Assembly: GCA_949317995.1 (NCBI GenBank)
Contig: OX439037.1
Span: 53,788,080-53,852,079 of the forward strand
Direction: 5' to 3'
From: Acholoe squamosa
Lineage: Eukaryota; Annelida; Polychaeta; Phyllodocida; Polynoidae
DNA length: 64,000 bases
The position numbers and the translations under genes were made by a program. Below the pieces are notes generated by a model, which was given only the letters and a program-made list of their open reading frames with translations, did no database searches and had not been told where the DNA came from. This document shows, in pieces, positions 50,926-62,151 of the stretch (its first letter is position 1; the number at the start of each line of letters is the position of its first letter).

Positions 50926-51798
50926 GGAAAGTCATATTTCATGAAATTCAAACGAAATATTGAACTGAGACCTATGCATGCACTGTCACTGCGATATATG
51001 TGTGTTTGATTGATCATAATGTACCCCTTACTGTTTTATTTATTATGAATTGAAGAATCACTCCAAATCAGCTGATAATGTATGTCAGAACATATTTTAA
51101 GATCTGAACTAGTGCATTGTTTTCGCCCATTTTCTCCTAGAATCGGCACTCTATATATAAAGTGGGGAAATATGTGTGAGTGCCCTTCATAGGATCAGGC
51201 CTAGGTAAGGAATGTCTGATTGCTTAATCAGGCGGAGTTCTTCTTTTTTCTTGTGTTTTTTTTGGGGGGAGGGGCTGCAATTTTATGTCTGTGGCCACTT
51301 GAACGGAGGTTGGAGGCACTTTAGAGAGTTGACATTTGGATGTGGTGATTCAAGATAAGTGGGTTGTTAACTGCTGCAAGGGGAAATGTAATGCAAGCAG
51401 CTGAGCAACCGACTGAATGAAGGCATCAAGATTTGCAAAAGTATGAAGTAAAGCACTGGCTAGAAAGTGACTGATAACCATTGATGGATGGTTTCTGATA
51501 GTGACATGGGGATCTTTCAGGGACCGTAGTGTAGGTGAAGCTGGGACAGGCGATCTGTGCCAAAATATTGCGATCAGCTACCTCATCTATGAAGAGGGTC
51601 AGGCGCCGGGGACCAGGACTTCTTAGTACAAAGACTGGACATCACTAACCTAGATAGGGGACAATACACTTGTACACCCACCTCTACATGCACCTACCAC
51701 AAGTCCACCCTTAACTTTTGTATAATCCACACCAAACTCCTGCACTCACTGTCCCATGCCGCCCTCTACAACACCCCTACATAGCCTGATCCAGAACC

Positions 51799-51800
<2 letters not shown>

Positions 51801-51855
<55 letters not shown>
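51801..51855. repeat. (AT)n microsatellite
   Basis: About 27 AT units. The Tyr/Ile-repeat ORF on the - strand is an artefact. Confidence 0.98.
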
Positions 51856-51858
<3 letters not shown>

Positions 51859-52359
51859 CTACTGTACTCCCTAATCACCACACACGCCCTCAATGTCGGG
51901 TCCACAGAGAGTTGGGCGCTTTTCAGTGAGAAGGAGAGGGTGTGTTTGTATCTAGTCTTGTATCTAATTGTCTTGGTAGCAGTTCCAGCTTGGCTCCCCA
52001 CACAAGTCCCCTCTATTGTCACCCTATACTTCGGTAATCCCTTCCATAATGCTTGCTGCAGTCTGCAGTCAGGGTGTCTGCACCAACACAATGAAACCAT
52101 ACCACCTTTTGTATATTATTGTGTGACATTGCAAACTATCTCACCTTTAAAGTATCGTCTTCTCACCTATCTCAATGAGTAGGTATTTTGAGTACCAAGT
52201 ACAATGCAAATAAATGACAGAGACAAATATATAATGAGTGTGTAGAACATGAGTCAGGGCGAGTTGAGGACTTTTAGAGATAAGAAATGTCTCATTTTAC
52301 CAAAAATTATAGTGTACTTCTTGATTTTATCATACATTTCTATATCCTAACGCACCATT

Positions 52360-52430
52360 GTACTTTGGGTTTATGTGAACATAATTATCAAGTGTTGATA
52401 AGGCAAATCCAACTATAATGCAATTGGTGT
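52360..52430 (+). repeat. 71-bp duplicate, copy 2
   Basis: Direct copy of 50741-50811, 1.6 kb downstream. The flanks differ on both sides. Confidence 0.9.
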
Positions 52431-53308
52431 TCAGATACTTTGTCACCGATGTGGGTTGCAGGGGACTGATAAAAGATGTGACATAGCTCTGTTATATTGG
52501 GTACATTTTACAGGGAACGGACAGTTCGCCAGATCGGCGGTTCAACAGGACGATTCAACAGGACAATTAGATAGGACTGTTGAACAGATTTTGGAGTCAA
52601 ATTCGACAAGTTGGGACTGATGTAAATAACCTTATAAAATAATTAGTCTTATTGATTTTCCCATTCTACAGCATTGGGAGAGTATCATTAGGGTTGTTGC
52701 CCTTTCAAATTCTATAGGAAGAGAGAGATCTTATCATCGTTTGAAGTGCACCAGAATCTGTCGGATCATCCTGTCCATGGCTTTTGTTGAATGGCTGGGG
52801 AGGCTGGGGAATCAAAGGCAAAGCATTACCCATTGTTGGTTTATCATGAAATTAAGAGAAAAGGTGGGATAATAGCTGTCCAACGGCAAGTGAAATGCAG
52901 TACACTAAACCTTCGAAGGCTATAGGGAACCCATCATTGATGAGTGGATAGGGGGTAGGAGTAGTGTGTCAATGCATCCTGCTAGACTGGTTTATACCAC
53001 GGTTATCCCATTATCACATTTCAAAACGATTTTGAGTGCACACGCTAGATAATTTTGGTGCTTTTATCAAGGGATAAAGGCACTGATTTGACACTTAAAC
53101 AATGATAGTGTTCTGAATCTATACTGTTCTTATATGTGACAGCAGCCTAGGTATAACTGTATAGCTTTGACAGTGGTACATCCTGAATGAACTCAGCATG
53201 GGTGGGAATAGAAGCAGTGATCTTCTGATCCAAAGTCCTACACCCTATTCATAAGGCCACGGGCCTGGATGATGGGGTTGGGTTAGATGAATCTTATTTC
53301 TAGGACCC

Positions 53309-53317
53309 TATGGATAC

Positions 53318-53384
<67 letters not shown>

Positions 53385-53437
53385 AGATTTAGGCTTTGTC
53401 AGAGGGAGGGGGCACTATGGATACCACACACACACAA

Positions 53438-53513
<76 letters not shown>

Positions 53514-53546
53514 GTAGATTTAGGCTTTTTCAGAGGGAGGGGGCAC
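53309..53546. repeat. Tandem duplication of an AT-microsatellite unit
   Basis: Two units (53309-53415, 53416-53546) each read TATGGATACCACA, a dinucleotide tract, then GTAGATTTAGGCTTT and CAGAGGGAGGGGGCAC. Unit 1 has (AT)n; unit 2 has (CA)n followed by (AT)n. Confidence 0.9.
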
Positions 53547-55342
53547 TTATCTGTGCAAAGTATTTGAGGTTAGGGGCAGGGCTGGGTTGCGGTGTGCTGC
53601 CTACAATATGGGGAGGATATGGTGTGCTTTCATTAGGGATTTCCCATATGCATCTCCTCAGAAATTGACCTCGACCATGTGAATTATGGGCCCATTGCCT
53701 GAATACAATAGGGCCTCCTTGAAGATGGCTTGGCTTTGCATAAGGATGTCCTCAATAAGTCTCCATCTTGTGGTCATATCAATTAGACTAACAGGGATTT
53801 CACCTTTCACCTTTGCCTTGCCGGGAGAGGAGACCATGATGACTTTATGACCTAGATGAAATCTTCCCACACTGATGTATTTTGTGTATAGGTAGGCATG
53901 ATCTGCAGTGCGGAACCATGATACCCCAAAATAAGGGGGTGGGGATGGAACATGGACAGAATGTATGTGCGTCCAGCTACCTTCATGGAGGGTGCATGGG
54001 AGGGGATATGATTCCTATATATATATAACCTGGACTCCGAGTTGATGTCAAATGGAGTCGAGCACCTGTATCTTCACCTTGAGTGTTAGGTGTACCCCCT
54101 CATTGTGTTTCAGGTATTCTGAGCACTGCATAACACCTTTCTAGGGAGCGATATGCAGTGACAAATTGTCTAAGTTACAAGAAATCATTTCAATTGAAGA
54201 TAAACTACATGTGTATACATAGGTCTTGTTGCCTGTTTCAGTTCTTACGTATTGTAAGTCAAAACTGGTGGATTTAGACATATTTACAATAAATTGGTTT
54301 GAACATGTTTAGACCATTTGGTCTTTAATACTAAACACTGTTTTTCCAAGGATTTACCATTTAAGGAGGTTCTGTAGCCTATAGGGTACTCACGGTTATA
54401 TAGATTAAAGTAAGGAATGCCAAGCTCTTAAGGCGCAGGATACAGTTTATAGCAAAGCAATAGATTCAGAGTGTGGCTTATAAACGGTCAGGGCTTATGC
54501 CCAGGGTTTTTATGGAAGATACCTAAGATCCTCACATATATAAGGTGCCGGTTTTACAATTACAACGGCCTCTAAACCAGCTTATTTACCTGAATTCAGG
54601 GTTCATCCTATAGGCAGGGTTTAAATACTACAAACAGCCCTTAACAGGCCTAGGTCAGTCGTATCTGAAACCTCCCCAGCCGGGAGGGTGATGTGGGCAG
54701 AGGCTGTGGGGCTCTAAACCTCTGAGAAAATTCTCTCCCATTTTCTATTACCCAAAGTCTCAAAATCATTGATAAGTCATAAGAAAAATTTACATAAAAT
54801 CTAAAACAAATCAGGAAATGACTTGATGAAATATAGAAATGAAAATCAGCCTATTTAGTAATAAAAATTACCTCTTTAAGAAAAACAGAGATTTGTAAAC
54901 CAGGGGCCAGGAGTAGAAGGCCTTAATTGGACCCTTATCTTATCTCTTATCTCTGATCTTCTCAAAACTACTCCCGACTGACCACCAACTGTTAACTCAA
55001 AATCAAGTCACATGTGCTTCTCATAGTTTTAGACTAAATCCACTAATAGAACAGTGTATGGATGGCTGTTTAGGTCGTCACATATGACGCCCACCTTAGG
55101 TCTTTTTGAGGGTTTGTGCAGACACCAAACAGCTGTTGTATCAAATTTGGAAAACGAAGATATTTGATTGCAGCGTCTCATATATACTGGATTATGAATG
55201 ATTGAGATCCAAAATGTTCAAGACTTGAGTAGATAGCCAATGATATGATTCAACCGTTGCTAAACTCTACTCAGGATACGTAAAGAAAAAAAAGTTTAAC
55301 ACCATTATCTGAAATTGACAAGAGTACTCTTTCTGTGTTTAG
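53547..55342. other. Intron 3, 3' part
   Basis: Apart from the remnant near 54240-54350, nothing could be supported. Confidence 0.5.
54240..54350. repeat. Possible remnant of the CACTGCAAAAA family
   Basis: It has the words AACATGTTTAGACC and CTAAACACTGTTTTTCC but no intact terminus. Confidence 0.35.
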
Positions 55343-55610
55343 GGTGTTGGAGTTGGAGAGCAGTGGGCGGAGGGACGAGCTGCGGCTACACTACACACAC
55401 CGGGGCCGACTAAGAACAGAGACATTTCCATACAAACTAGCAGACAACCAGTGGCACATGGTGGCACTGAGCTTTAGTAGTGTTTATGTAGAAGTATTTA
55501 TTGACTGTAAAAAAGTATATGAAAGGAGTATAGGTTGGTTACAAGGAGACTGGCCGCGCAGAATGTCCATTTGGATAGGGCAGCGAGACGCCTTCCACGC
55601 CTACTTCAAA
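55343..55610 (+). CDS. NELL: NELL exon 4, core of TSPN/laminin-G-like domain
   Basis: The largest exon (268 bp) runs from a GTGTTTAG acceptor to an AAA|GTGAGT donor. It contains VLELESSGRRDELRLHY, TFPYKLADNQWHMVALS, VFIDCKKVYER and IWIGQRDAFHAYFK. These line up one-for-one with vertebrate YLELESSGHRNEVRLHY, FPYILADDKWHKLSLA, HIDCNKIYER and FWLGQRNNAHGYFK. The domain cysteine in FIDCKK is kept. An ORF started at 55335 is a frame artefact; the true exon begins after the AG at 55341-55342. Confidence 0.96.
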
Positions 55611-55993
55611 GTGAGTCAAACTCTCCTGTCTTTTCTCATCAACATTATGACAGCCAAGTCTGCTTGACTGAGCCCTTAGACTTACATTTGTACAGTATTT
55701 TCTTGTTGATGTCTCTGACAAATCCAGTCCAGGTGGCACAGTGTTGAAAATAGGGTGTTATCTTTATTCTACATATGGTCGTTGGTGAAAACCGATTTAA
55801 TCTGTTGCTTTACATTGAAGGAACATTCCTGACATTCACTTTGAAAAAAAAAGGAATACGCGAGAGCATTTACTGTGATATAGTGTTTTAAGGGTCCTTC
55901 TGAAAGTATTTAATTCAAGAGAATATTTGTCCAGAAATCTGAATACCCGGTATCATAAGTTTATTCATTATTAATCTGTTCTTTTAATTTCAG

Positions 55994-56066
55994 GGTGCTA
56001 TAGAATACATTTCATTCATTGAAGAACCAAACGGCATTTTAGAAGTGTGCCCACATGCCAATATAG
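55994..56066 (+). CDS. NELL: NELL exon 5, end of TSPN domain
   Basis: The 73-bp exon has a TTTAATTTCAG acceptor and a TAG|GTAAGT donor (phase 0 in, phase 1 out). It encodes GAIEYISFIEEPNGILEVCP followed by HANI, matching vertebrate GIMQDVQLLVMPQGFIAQCP and DLNR. The cysteine before the proline is conserved; in the family it pairs within the end of the N-terminal domain. Confidence 0.92.
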
Positions 56067-56249
56067 GTAAGTTGATACACTGGTACACGACCAGCTGATA
56101 AAATTCTCAGAAGAATATTTCCATATGCAAATAGGATCACATCATTTTTTTCATGTATAGAAGAAAGGATACAGCATACATTATATTTACTTGTTGTTTA
56201 TTCTCTCCTTTAAATTAAATCGTTGATTCTTCTTTTCTCACTCTACTAG

Positions 56250-56332
56250 CTTGCCCATCATGCAGTCAGTTCCGGCAGCTTCAGCATTCCATAAATAAGT
56301 TGTATGATAAAATAGAACAACTTAACTCAAAG
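56250..56332 (+). CDS. NELL: NELL exon 6, start of coiled coil
   Basis: The 83-bp exon has a CTCTACTAG acceptor and an AAG|GTAAGT donor (phase 1 in, phase 0 out). It encodes ACPSCSQFRQLQHSINKLYD and KIEQLNSK, matching vertebrate TCPTCNDFHGLVQKIMELQ. The paired cysteines CPSC precede a heptad run with L/I spacing typical of the NELL oligomerisation coil. Confidence 0.93.
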
Positions 56333-56621
56333 GTAAGTGGTTGATAGGTTTCCATGGCTGTAAGTTTTATCAAATAATCAGACTCATATAACAGACGCCA
56401 GTTAAATTGTCATGCCAAAATGCAATATCATCATCCTGTTAAGAGATTGATCTTCTCAATTTAAGTCTAAGAGAAAGAAAAAGGGAACAAACGGAATATT
56501 AGTTGTTTTGTTTTGTTGTTTTTGTGTTTGGTTTTTACCATCTTTAGCATGGCAGTAACTGGGTATCTAACTACTGGCAATGGTTTAGCTCTAGTCTCAT
56601 TATTGTCTGCTTGGTTTTCAG

Positions 56622-56753
56622 TTAGAGTCAGCAGAACAGAGGATTAGTGAGCTGGAGGAGTGTGAGTGTCGGCTCAGTTGTCGTCTAGGTGATATCACAT
56701 ACAACAATGGACATACGTGGCGGGTAGATGAGTGCACGTCATGTACATGTAAA
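56622..56753 (+). CDS. NELL: NELL exon 7, end of coiled coil and start of VWC1
   Basis: The exon has a TTTTCAG acceptor and an AAA|GTAAGT donor, phase 0 on both sides (44 codons). LESAEQRISELEECEC finishes the coil and matches LSRAEQRMNRLDQCYC of NELL2. RLSCRLGDITYNNGHTWRV and DECTSCTCK open the first VWC domain, with the characteristic W and CxxCxC. Confidence 0.94.
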
Positions 56754-58756
56754 GTAAGTAACACAACTCATCATTCTTAATACTGCTATGAAGATCTAGC
56801 AATGTATGTTAGATAGCTAAATTGGGGGCGATTTGTATGCTTAATGAAACGCTATGTATGTATTCAGATCATCCTCAAGATGTCTGTACTTGAACATCTT
56901 GAAGATTTATTCCTGCTGTCAGAAACATAATTCTCTCCGGATCTTTTCTTGAGTCATGTTCCTATGATATATGTTACATCCCAGATAAACTACATCCTTA
57001 GTTAATGCTAAGTCATAGGAAACCACTACAGTCGATATTATGTCCCTGTGGTAAGATACCAGAGGGGAATATGACCAGGTTCTGTTACAGCAAACCATGG
57101 TGGTTATGGGTTGGCTGGATGGGGATGAGTTGGTAGACATTTGGTACCTGAGGTACCTGAGTTGGCAGCCTGTGCTGTGACAGTAAAACTGGTGCCAGGT
57201 GAGTCACCACCTCCACCCTGCTCTCCTCCCTACCCCTCACCTGCCTGTACACAATAGGTAAGCCACTGTCACACACACTTTGTGTAGACCTTTTCCTAAT
57301 TAAAGCTCCTCTTGGTGTTTACCTGCTCTGTAAGTGTCTACTTGCGGCTGTTTGTGTTTCCACTTAAAGCTGATCTTAACTTTCTTGGGAAACCTCAGTG
57401 TGTTTGCAAGCTGCCATTCGAGCCGGCTAGTAACAGCAGAGTCTGTTGAAAATGTAAAGATGCTTTTGTTATGAGACTTAGGGACTTGTCGAGAATAAAA
57501 CGAGAACCAAAGAAAAAAGTGCATGATTTGGGACGGAAGTCTCAATAAGTGATACAGATTAAACGTGCGTAGTGGCTCCAACTCATGATATGCACGTTTA
57601 ATTTGAAATATTCTATATCAACACAGTCTACTGAGGGATTATTTGATGATACAGTGAAGACCACATATGAAGGACTAGGTTGTATCTGTAAGAATTTGCA
57701 CAGGTTCTTACTGGTTTTCTTTTGCCAAGACTCCCCTGCCTCTAGTGTTTGTCCTCAATTATCTGGCGGGTACTTTATATGTTAACAGAATATGTTAACA
57801 GACTGGGGAGGGAGGTAGATCCCCATGTGTCAGTGCATAGATGGTGTTCACAGGAACATGTTTACCATGTGCCTCACAGTCATTCACCAGAGGAACCTAG
57901 CCCACATTGCTAGCTTAGATTAGGACCTGCTCAAGCAAGTTTATATGTTTAGTCAGAATACTTTTCTAAGGCGTATGCCGATAGTCTAGGCCCATACATG
58001 AGCATCAATTGACCGTAATCCCAGTGACCAAAAACTACAATCCTCATATACTAGCCCACTTCTTGTTTTGTTGACCAAACATGGTAAATACAAAATGGCA
58101 GCTGTAGTTCCGAGGCCGGTCCCTTTAGAGGACAGCCCCTCTATCCTTTCTTTGAAATTGTAGCTGAGCAGACGATAACCTCGTCTCTGCTGTCTGGATG
58201 AAATATAAGACCAACACGAGGGGCTCTCTGTTATTGAACTATTTTCTTTTTATTAACTGTGTTGAGGAATCTTAAGGTCTGGACCTCACCTAAATAAGGA
58301 AGACAGAAGACCCTTTTTTATACAGTGAAGCCATAAACGTGTGTACAGTTGTGTGTACAGTTGTGTTCTGGGTGTTTATGTTGAAGTTATGTATTTGGAT
58401 GTGCTGTAAACCTGACCAGTTTTCCCCTACCCAACTGTAGCCAAGGTTCAAGTGGGATGACGCCTCCCTCTTGCCTTTTTTTCTATGGTGGGATTTCTGA
58501 GACAGACTTCAGGCTCAGGCTGAAAGATCTGAGGCCCTGTGCTTGGACAATTGCAGGCAATGGCAGCGGTACATAGCTATTTAGGGCCTATTGAGTAGGC
58601 TATTTGTACAAGTGAGGTTTATATACTTTGTCACACTATGCCAGTTGAGATAATGACAGAAACAGATTCAAAATATGATAATGAGATGCATATGAAACCC
58701 CAACATGACTCATTTATTTATCTTGTATAAATTTGTATCTTCCTTTCTGTTTTCAG
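56754..58756. other. Intron 7, no feature seen
   Basis: 2.0-kb intron with no recognisable repeat boundary or gene. Confidence 0.7.
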
Positions 58757-58850
58757 AATGGCGTCGTGGATTGCCAACCGCAAGTCTGCCCGCCTGTAAA
58801 CTGCTCAAACCCTCTTAGATTGGAAGGTCAATGTTGCCCCACCTGTGGAA
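58757..58850 (+). CDS. NELL: NELL exon 8, end of first VWC domain
   Basis: The exon has a CTGTTTTCAG acceptor and a GAA|GTAAGT donor (phase 0 in, phase 1 out). [20 protein letters not shown] and [11 protein letters not shown] complete the VWC consensus (CPPxxC...CCxxC). It is closest to NELL1, which has SGAVECRRMSCPPLNC and GQCCKVC. The next exon should start the second VWC domain; I could not find it before base 64000. Confidence 0.95.
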
Positions 58851-60457
58851 GTAAGTACTCCTTACCTGTCTTTCCTACTACAATTAGGTGACAAGTTTTA
58901 AAGAGTCTGCTACAGAAAACTGTTGATTCAGGAGGGATAATTCTTACTTCATTTCAATAATATATACTGGCTTTCAGAGGACTGTGAGGAATTTTTGTCT
59001 TTGTAGTCCTATTGATATCCGAGAAATAAATGGTTCAGAAAAGACCACCTTGTTCGAGTGGTCAGGAACTTTGGTTCATAGGCCTAATACTATGCTTAAA
59101 TGATTGATATACAATAGGTTTATCGACTTTCTAAATATAGACGATATTGTAACCCAATAAATATGGCTTGCATAATGCTGGCACTAAACATATTTGCTGC
59201 TAATAATACGGGGTTAATGACTCATGAAGTGTTCTATACAAGCTTTATACATACAGAGGGTGGCTTTCTTACTGCACCAGAGGGAGTAAGGAGTGGGTGT
59301 TTTATTACCTCTATCTACCCCTTCCTCAAGGTCACTATATGGATCCAAACTTATACCGCCATTGAATCGCCACTCACATTGCTCCCATCTTCCAAGAAAC
59401 CGCACCGACTACCTGCATCATGGCTGGATTGGAGGGTTATCATACAGATTGATAGGCCCAGCCTGGGGGCATTGATTCAGCCTTATGGTATTACACCATC
59501 AGTGTATGCAAGGAAGTTAGCCAACCCTCCCCTCATTTTCTTCAGTAAAACTTGCTGACTCCACAGAAGAACGTGTCCATATTTGTGATAAATGGATATT
59601 AGCTTTTGACAACAACCAGGAATACACGGTTTTCACCACGAAAGGCAGGGCCAATTTTCTGTAGACCAGCATAAGGATGATAAGGGTGATGGGGGATGAT
59701 AAAGAAAATTAGTTTGTGATAAACAGATTCAGCGAATCTCATCTTGGTATATCAGTAAGAATGGCCGACTACACAATCTGGGAAGGGATACATGTTTTTG
59801 GTAATATGGAACAATCACTAACTTTGATTTAACATGGAAAGCGAAATAAGATCTATCAATGATGTTCATCTGTAAAAGAATATCCGATACTCTACTTAAA
59901 CTGCCACTCTAGCTCTGAAATTAGACCAAAAAAAAGTAGTATTTACCTACTCTCTAACACATTGTTAAAACTTACTCCAGACCACCCACAAGTCAGCACT
60001 AATGTGGTATTTTGGCTATTGGTTTGTGTGCGATGGGCGCATATGTATTTTCTTCCCACGATCGCCAGACCTTTATTATTTTCAGTACAATATCTCATCC
60101 ATGGTGTATTATGCTGAGTATTCATAATGTATTCCACATTCAAATATCCTGCTTTCCCAGGGAATCAGTGTATGAACGTTAAATATGCACTATTATTCTG
60201 TCGTCTTTTAGTATCATCCTCCCAGAATACTGCAGGAGTTGGTTCAGGAGTTCAATATAGAGGTGTATTTCAGTTGGATAATCAAAACAATGGTGACTGA
60301 GAAGGAATGACACAAATGGGTATGATTGTTGACAATTTATTTGTTCTTGCCATTAAGTTACTCCAGTTGACAGTGTACCACGAGCCTACAAGTGTAGGGG
60401 TCTGCAGATGTAAGTAGTAGAGGAAAGTAGGTTATATCAATGTATAGCCGTGGCTAC

Positions 60458-60626
60458 TATTCCGACCTAGCGGGATACAATATTGACCAATGAGAAAATT
60501 CCTTTCATTCAGTGAAGACTTTTAGGGTGGATTACATAATACCTGGTAGCCATCAGCTGGCTGTTATCAGTCCTTATCTCGCAAGATATCAGCTTCTGCA
60601 GGGGTCAGCCCACTAAGGAACACGCT
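60458..60626 (-). repeat. 170-bp dispersed repeat, copy 2 (inverted)
   Basis: Reverse complement of 49965-50134, close to 90% alike by eye, including the ATAAGGACTGATAACAGC block. Confidence 0.85.
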
Positions 60627-62078
60627 AAGCGGGAATACCCTCCCTTAATTCCCCATGCTCTGAGACTATTGTCTCATTGCCTGATTGCCCTAATCTACTG
60701 AAGCAGCATGAAAGATCTGCTCCAATTAGTACTGCCGTTGGTGAGCCGCTCATGTTACTCATCATGTGAACGCTTATAGGACCGCTATGGCCGGAAGGGG
60801 GGCACGGTTGCTTCCGCTGGGTATTGAACTATTGATTTCCATATAGGCTATATCCAAATGTATATACAAGACCCACCTCTACTGAGGATATACTCCTGGA
60901 AATGGGGCGCGTGGGCGTTGGCCTGGAAATGCTGTCTTCCCCTGCAATTAGCTCTGGTTTCCTGTGGGTGGGGCCTGGGAGACTCCCTAAGACTAGGGAT
61001 GTCAGTGCCTAAATATATATGTCTGTATGTATAAGTTCTCTGTACACTGCTTTGTTGCCCCCTCCCTCCCTCCCAGTCTGGGGCCAGGAGACCTTACCCT
61101 ATATGTGTGTATATTAGCCACCAAGCTGTATAGCTTTTTTAAGCTTGCATCGCTTCCTGGTTCTCTGGGGAGCGTCTGGGAGAGAGGAGCGTCGCCCCTA
61201 GCTATTGCATAGGTCAGTTTCAATATATCAATGCATAACTGTGTCAGTTTTTGCCAATGCTTTCAGATAGAGAGAAAACGATAATCTTCTATAGTGCCCA
61301 GAATGGAGTGTAAAGCGAAATGCTTCAGCCTTCAAGAATGTTTCCAAGAACACAATTGGCAATTGCAGTGTCCGTATGGATTATTTCAAGGGTGTTCTCT
61401 TTAAGATGTATCCCTGGAGATCACAGATTGGTATCAGGAATTCGAGGAAGTATGTAAAAGCTATCAGTCCCATGCATTCTTGGTAATGTTCAGAATCCTA
61501 ATCCCAATACCTGGTACTAAGGCACGTGAAGCTTGTGTTCAATAAGAGGGTGACAAACTGCACAAAAGTTAGCAGACTTTGGCCATGGCCATTGCTAAAA
61601 GTCGCTTGCCATAAAACAAGGTTTCTTTTGGTGGTAGCTTGGTGCCTTCCCGCCTAGTGTCGCCTCCAACCAATGCGGGGGAGGGGAGTAGTGTAGACAC
61701 TCGTCCGTCAAAGCTGACAAGTCTATTACCCTCTCCTTCAGCAACGACAACCATTGCTAAATGAAAACCCTCTTCACCTCATCAACAAGCATTTGCATTG
61801 TGCGATCACAGCCAAATACTCGGGGGTCTATTTTTGGCGACAGCGATGCTAAATTCAGCTGCAGTCAACTTGCTGAGGAGATCTAATCGATTGTGCCCAC
61901 AAGGGGGGAGGTTTGGAGTAGGGTCGGGCTGGGTCGGGGATTGTTTAGCCATTGGCCAAAGCTTGTTCCGCTCACAAAGGTTCTAACACAACACCGGGCG
62001 TTGCCACAGCAGGCAGCGTTCAGGAGACGCGCAGACATGCGCAGAAAAAGGGGTTATTATGTGATACAAGATGCTGGT

Positions 62079-62079
<1 letters not shown>

Positions 62080-62142
<63 letters not shown>

Positions 62143-62151
62143 CATACATAT
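62080..62151. repeat. (TA)n plus (CATA)n microsatellite
   Basis: About 29 TA units followed by three CATA units. The Tyr/Ile ORFs over it are artefacts. Confidence 0.97.

Noticed and set aside
53287-53668. ORFs with Tyr-Ile and Thr-His repeats
   Set aside because: Products of AT and CA dinucleotide arrays; the same applies at 51777-52100 and 61893-62158.
55535-55747. ORF overlapping NELL exon 4 in another frame
   Set aside because: Shadow of the real exon; no resemblance to any family.
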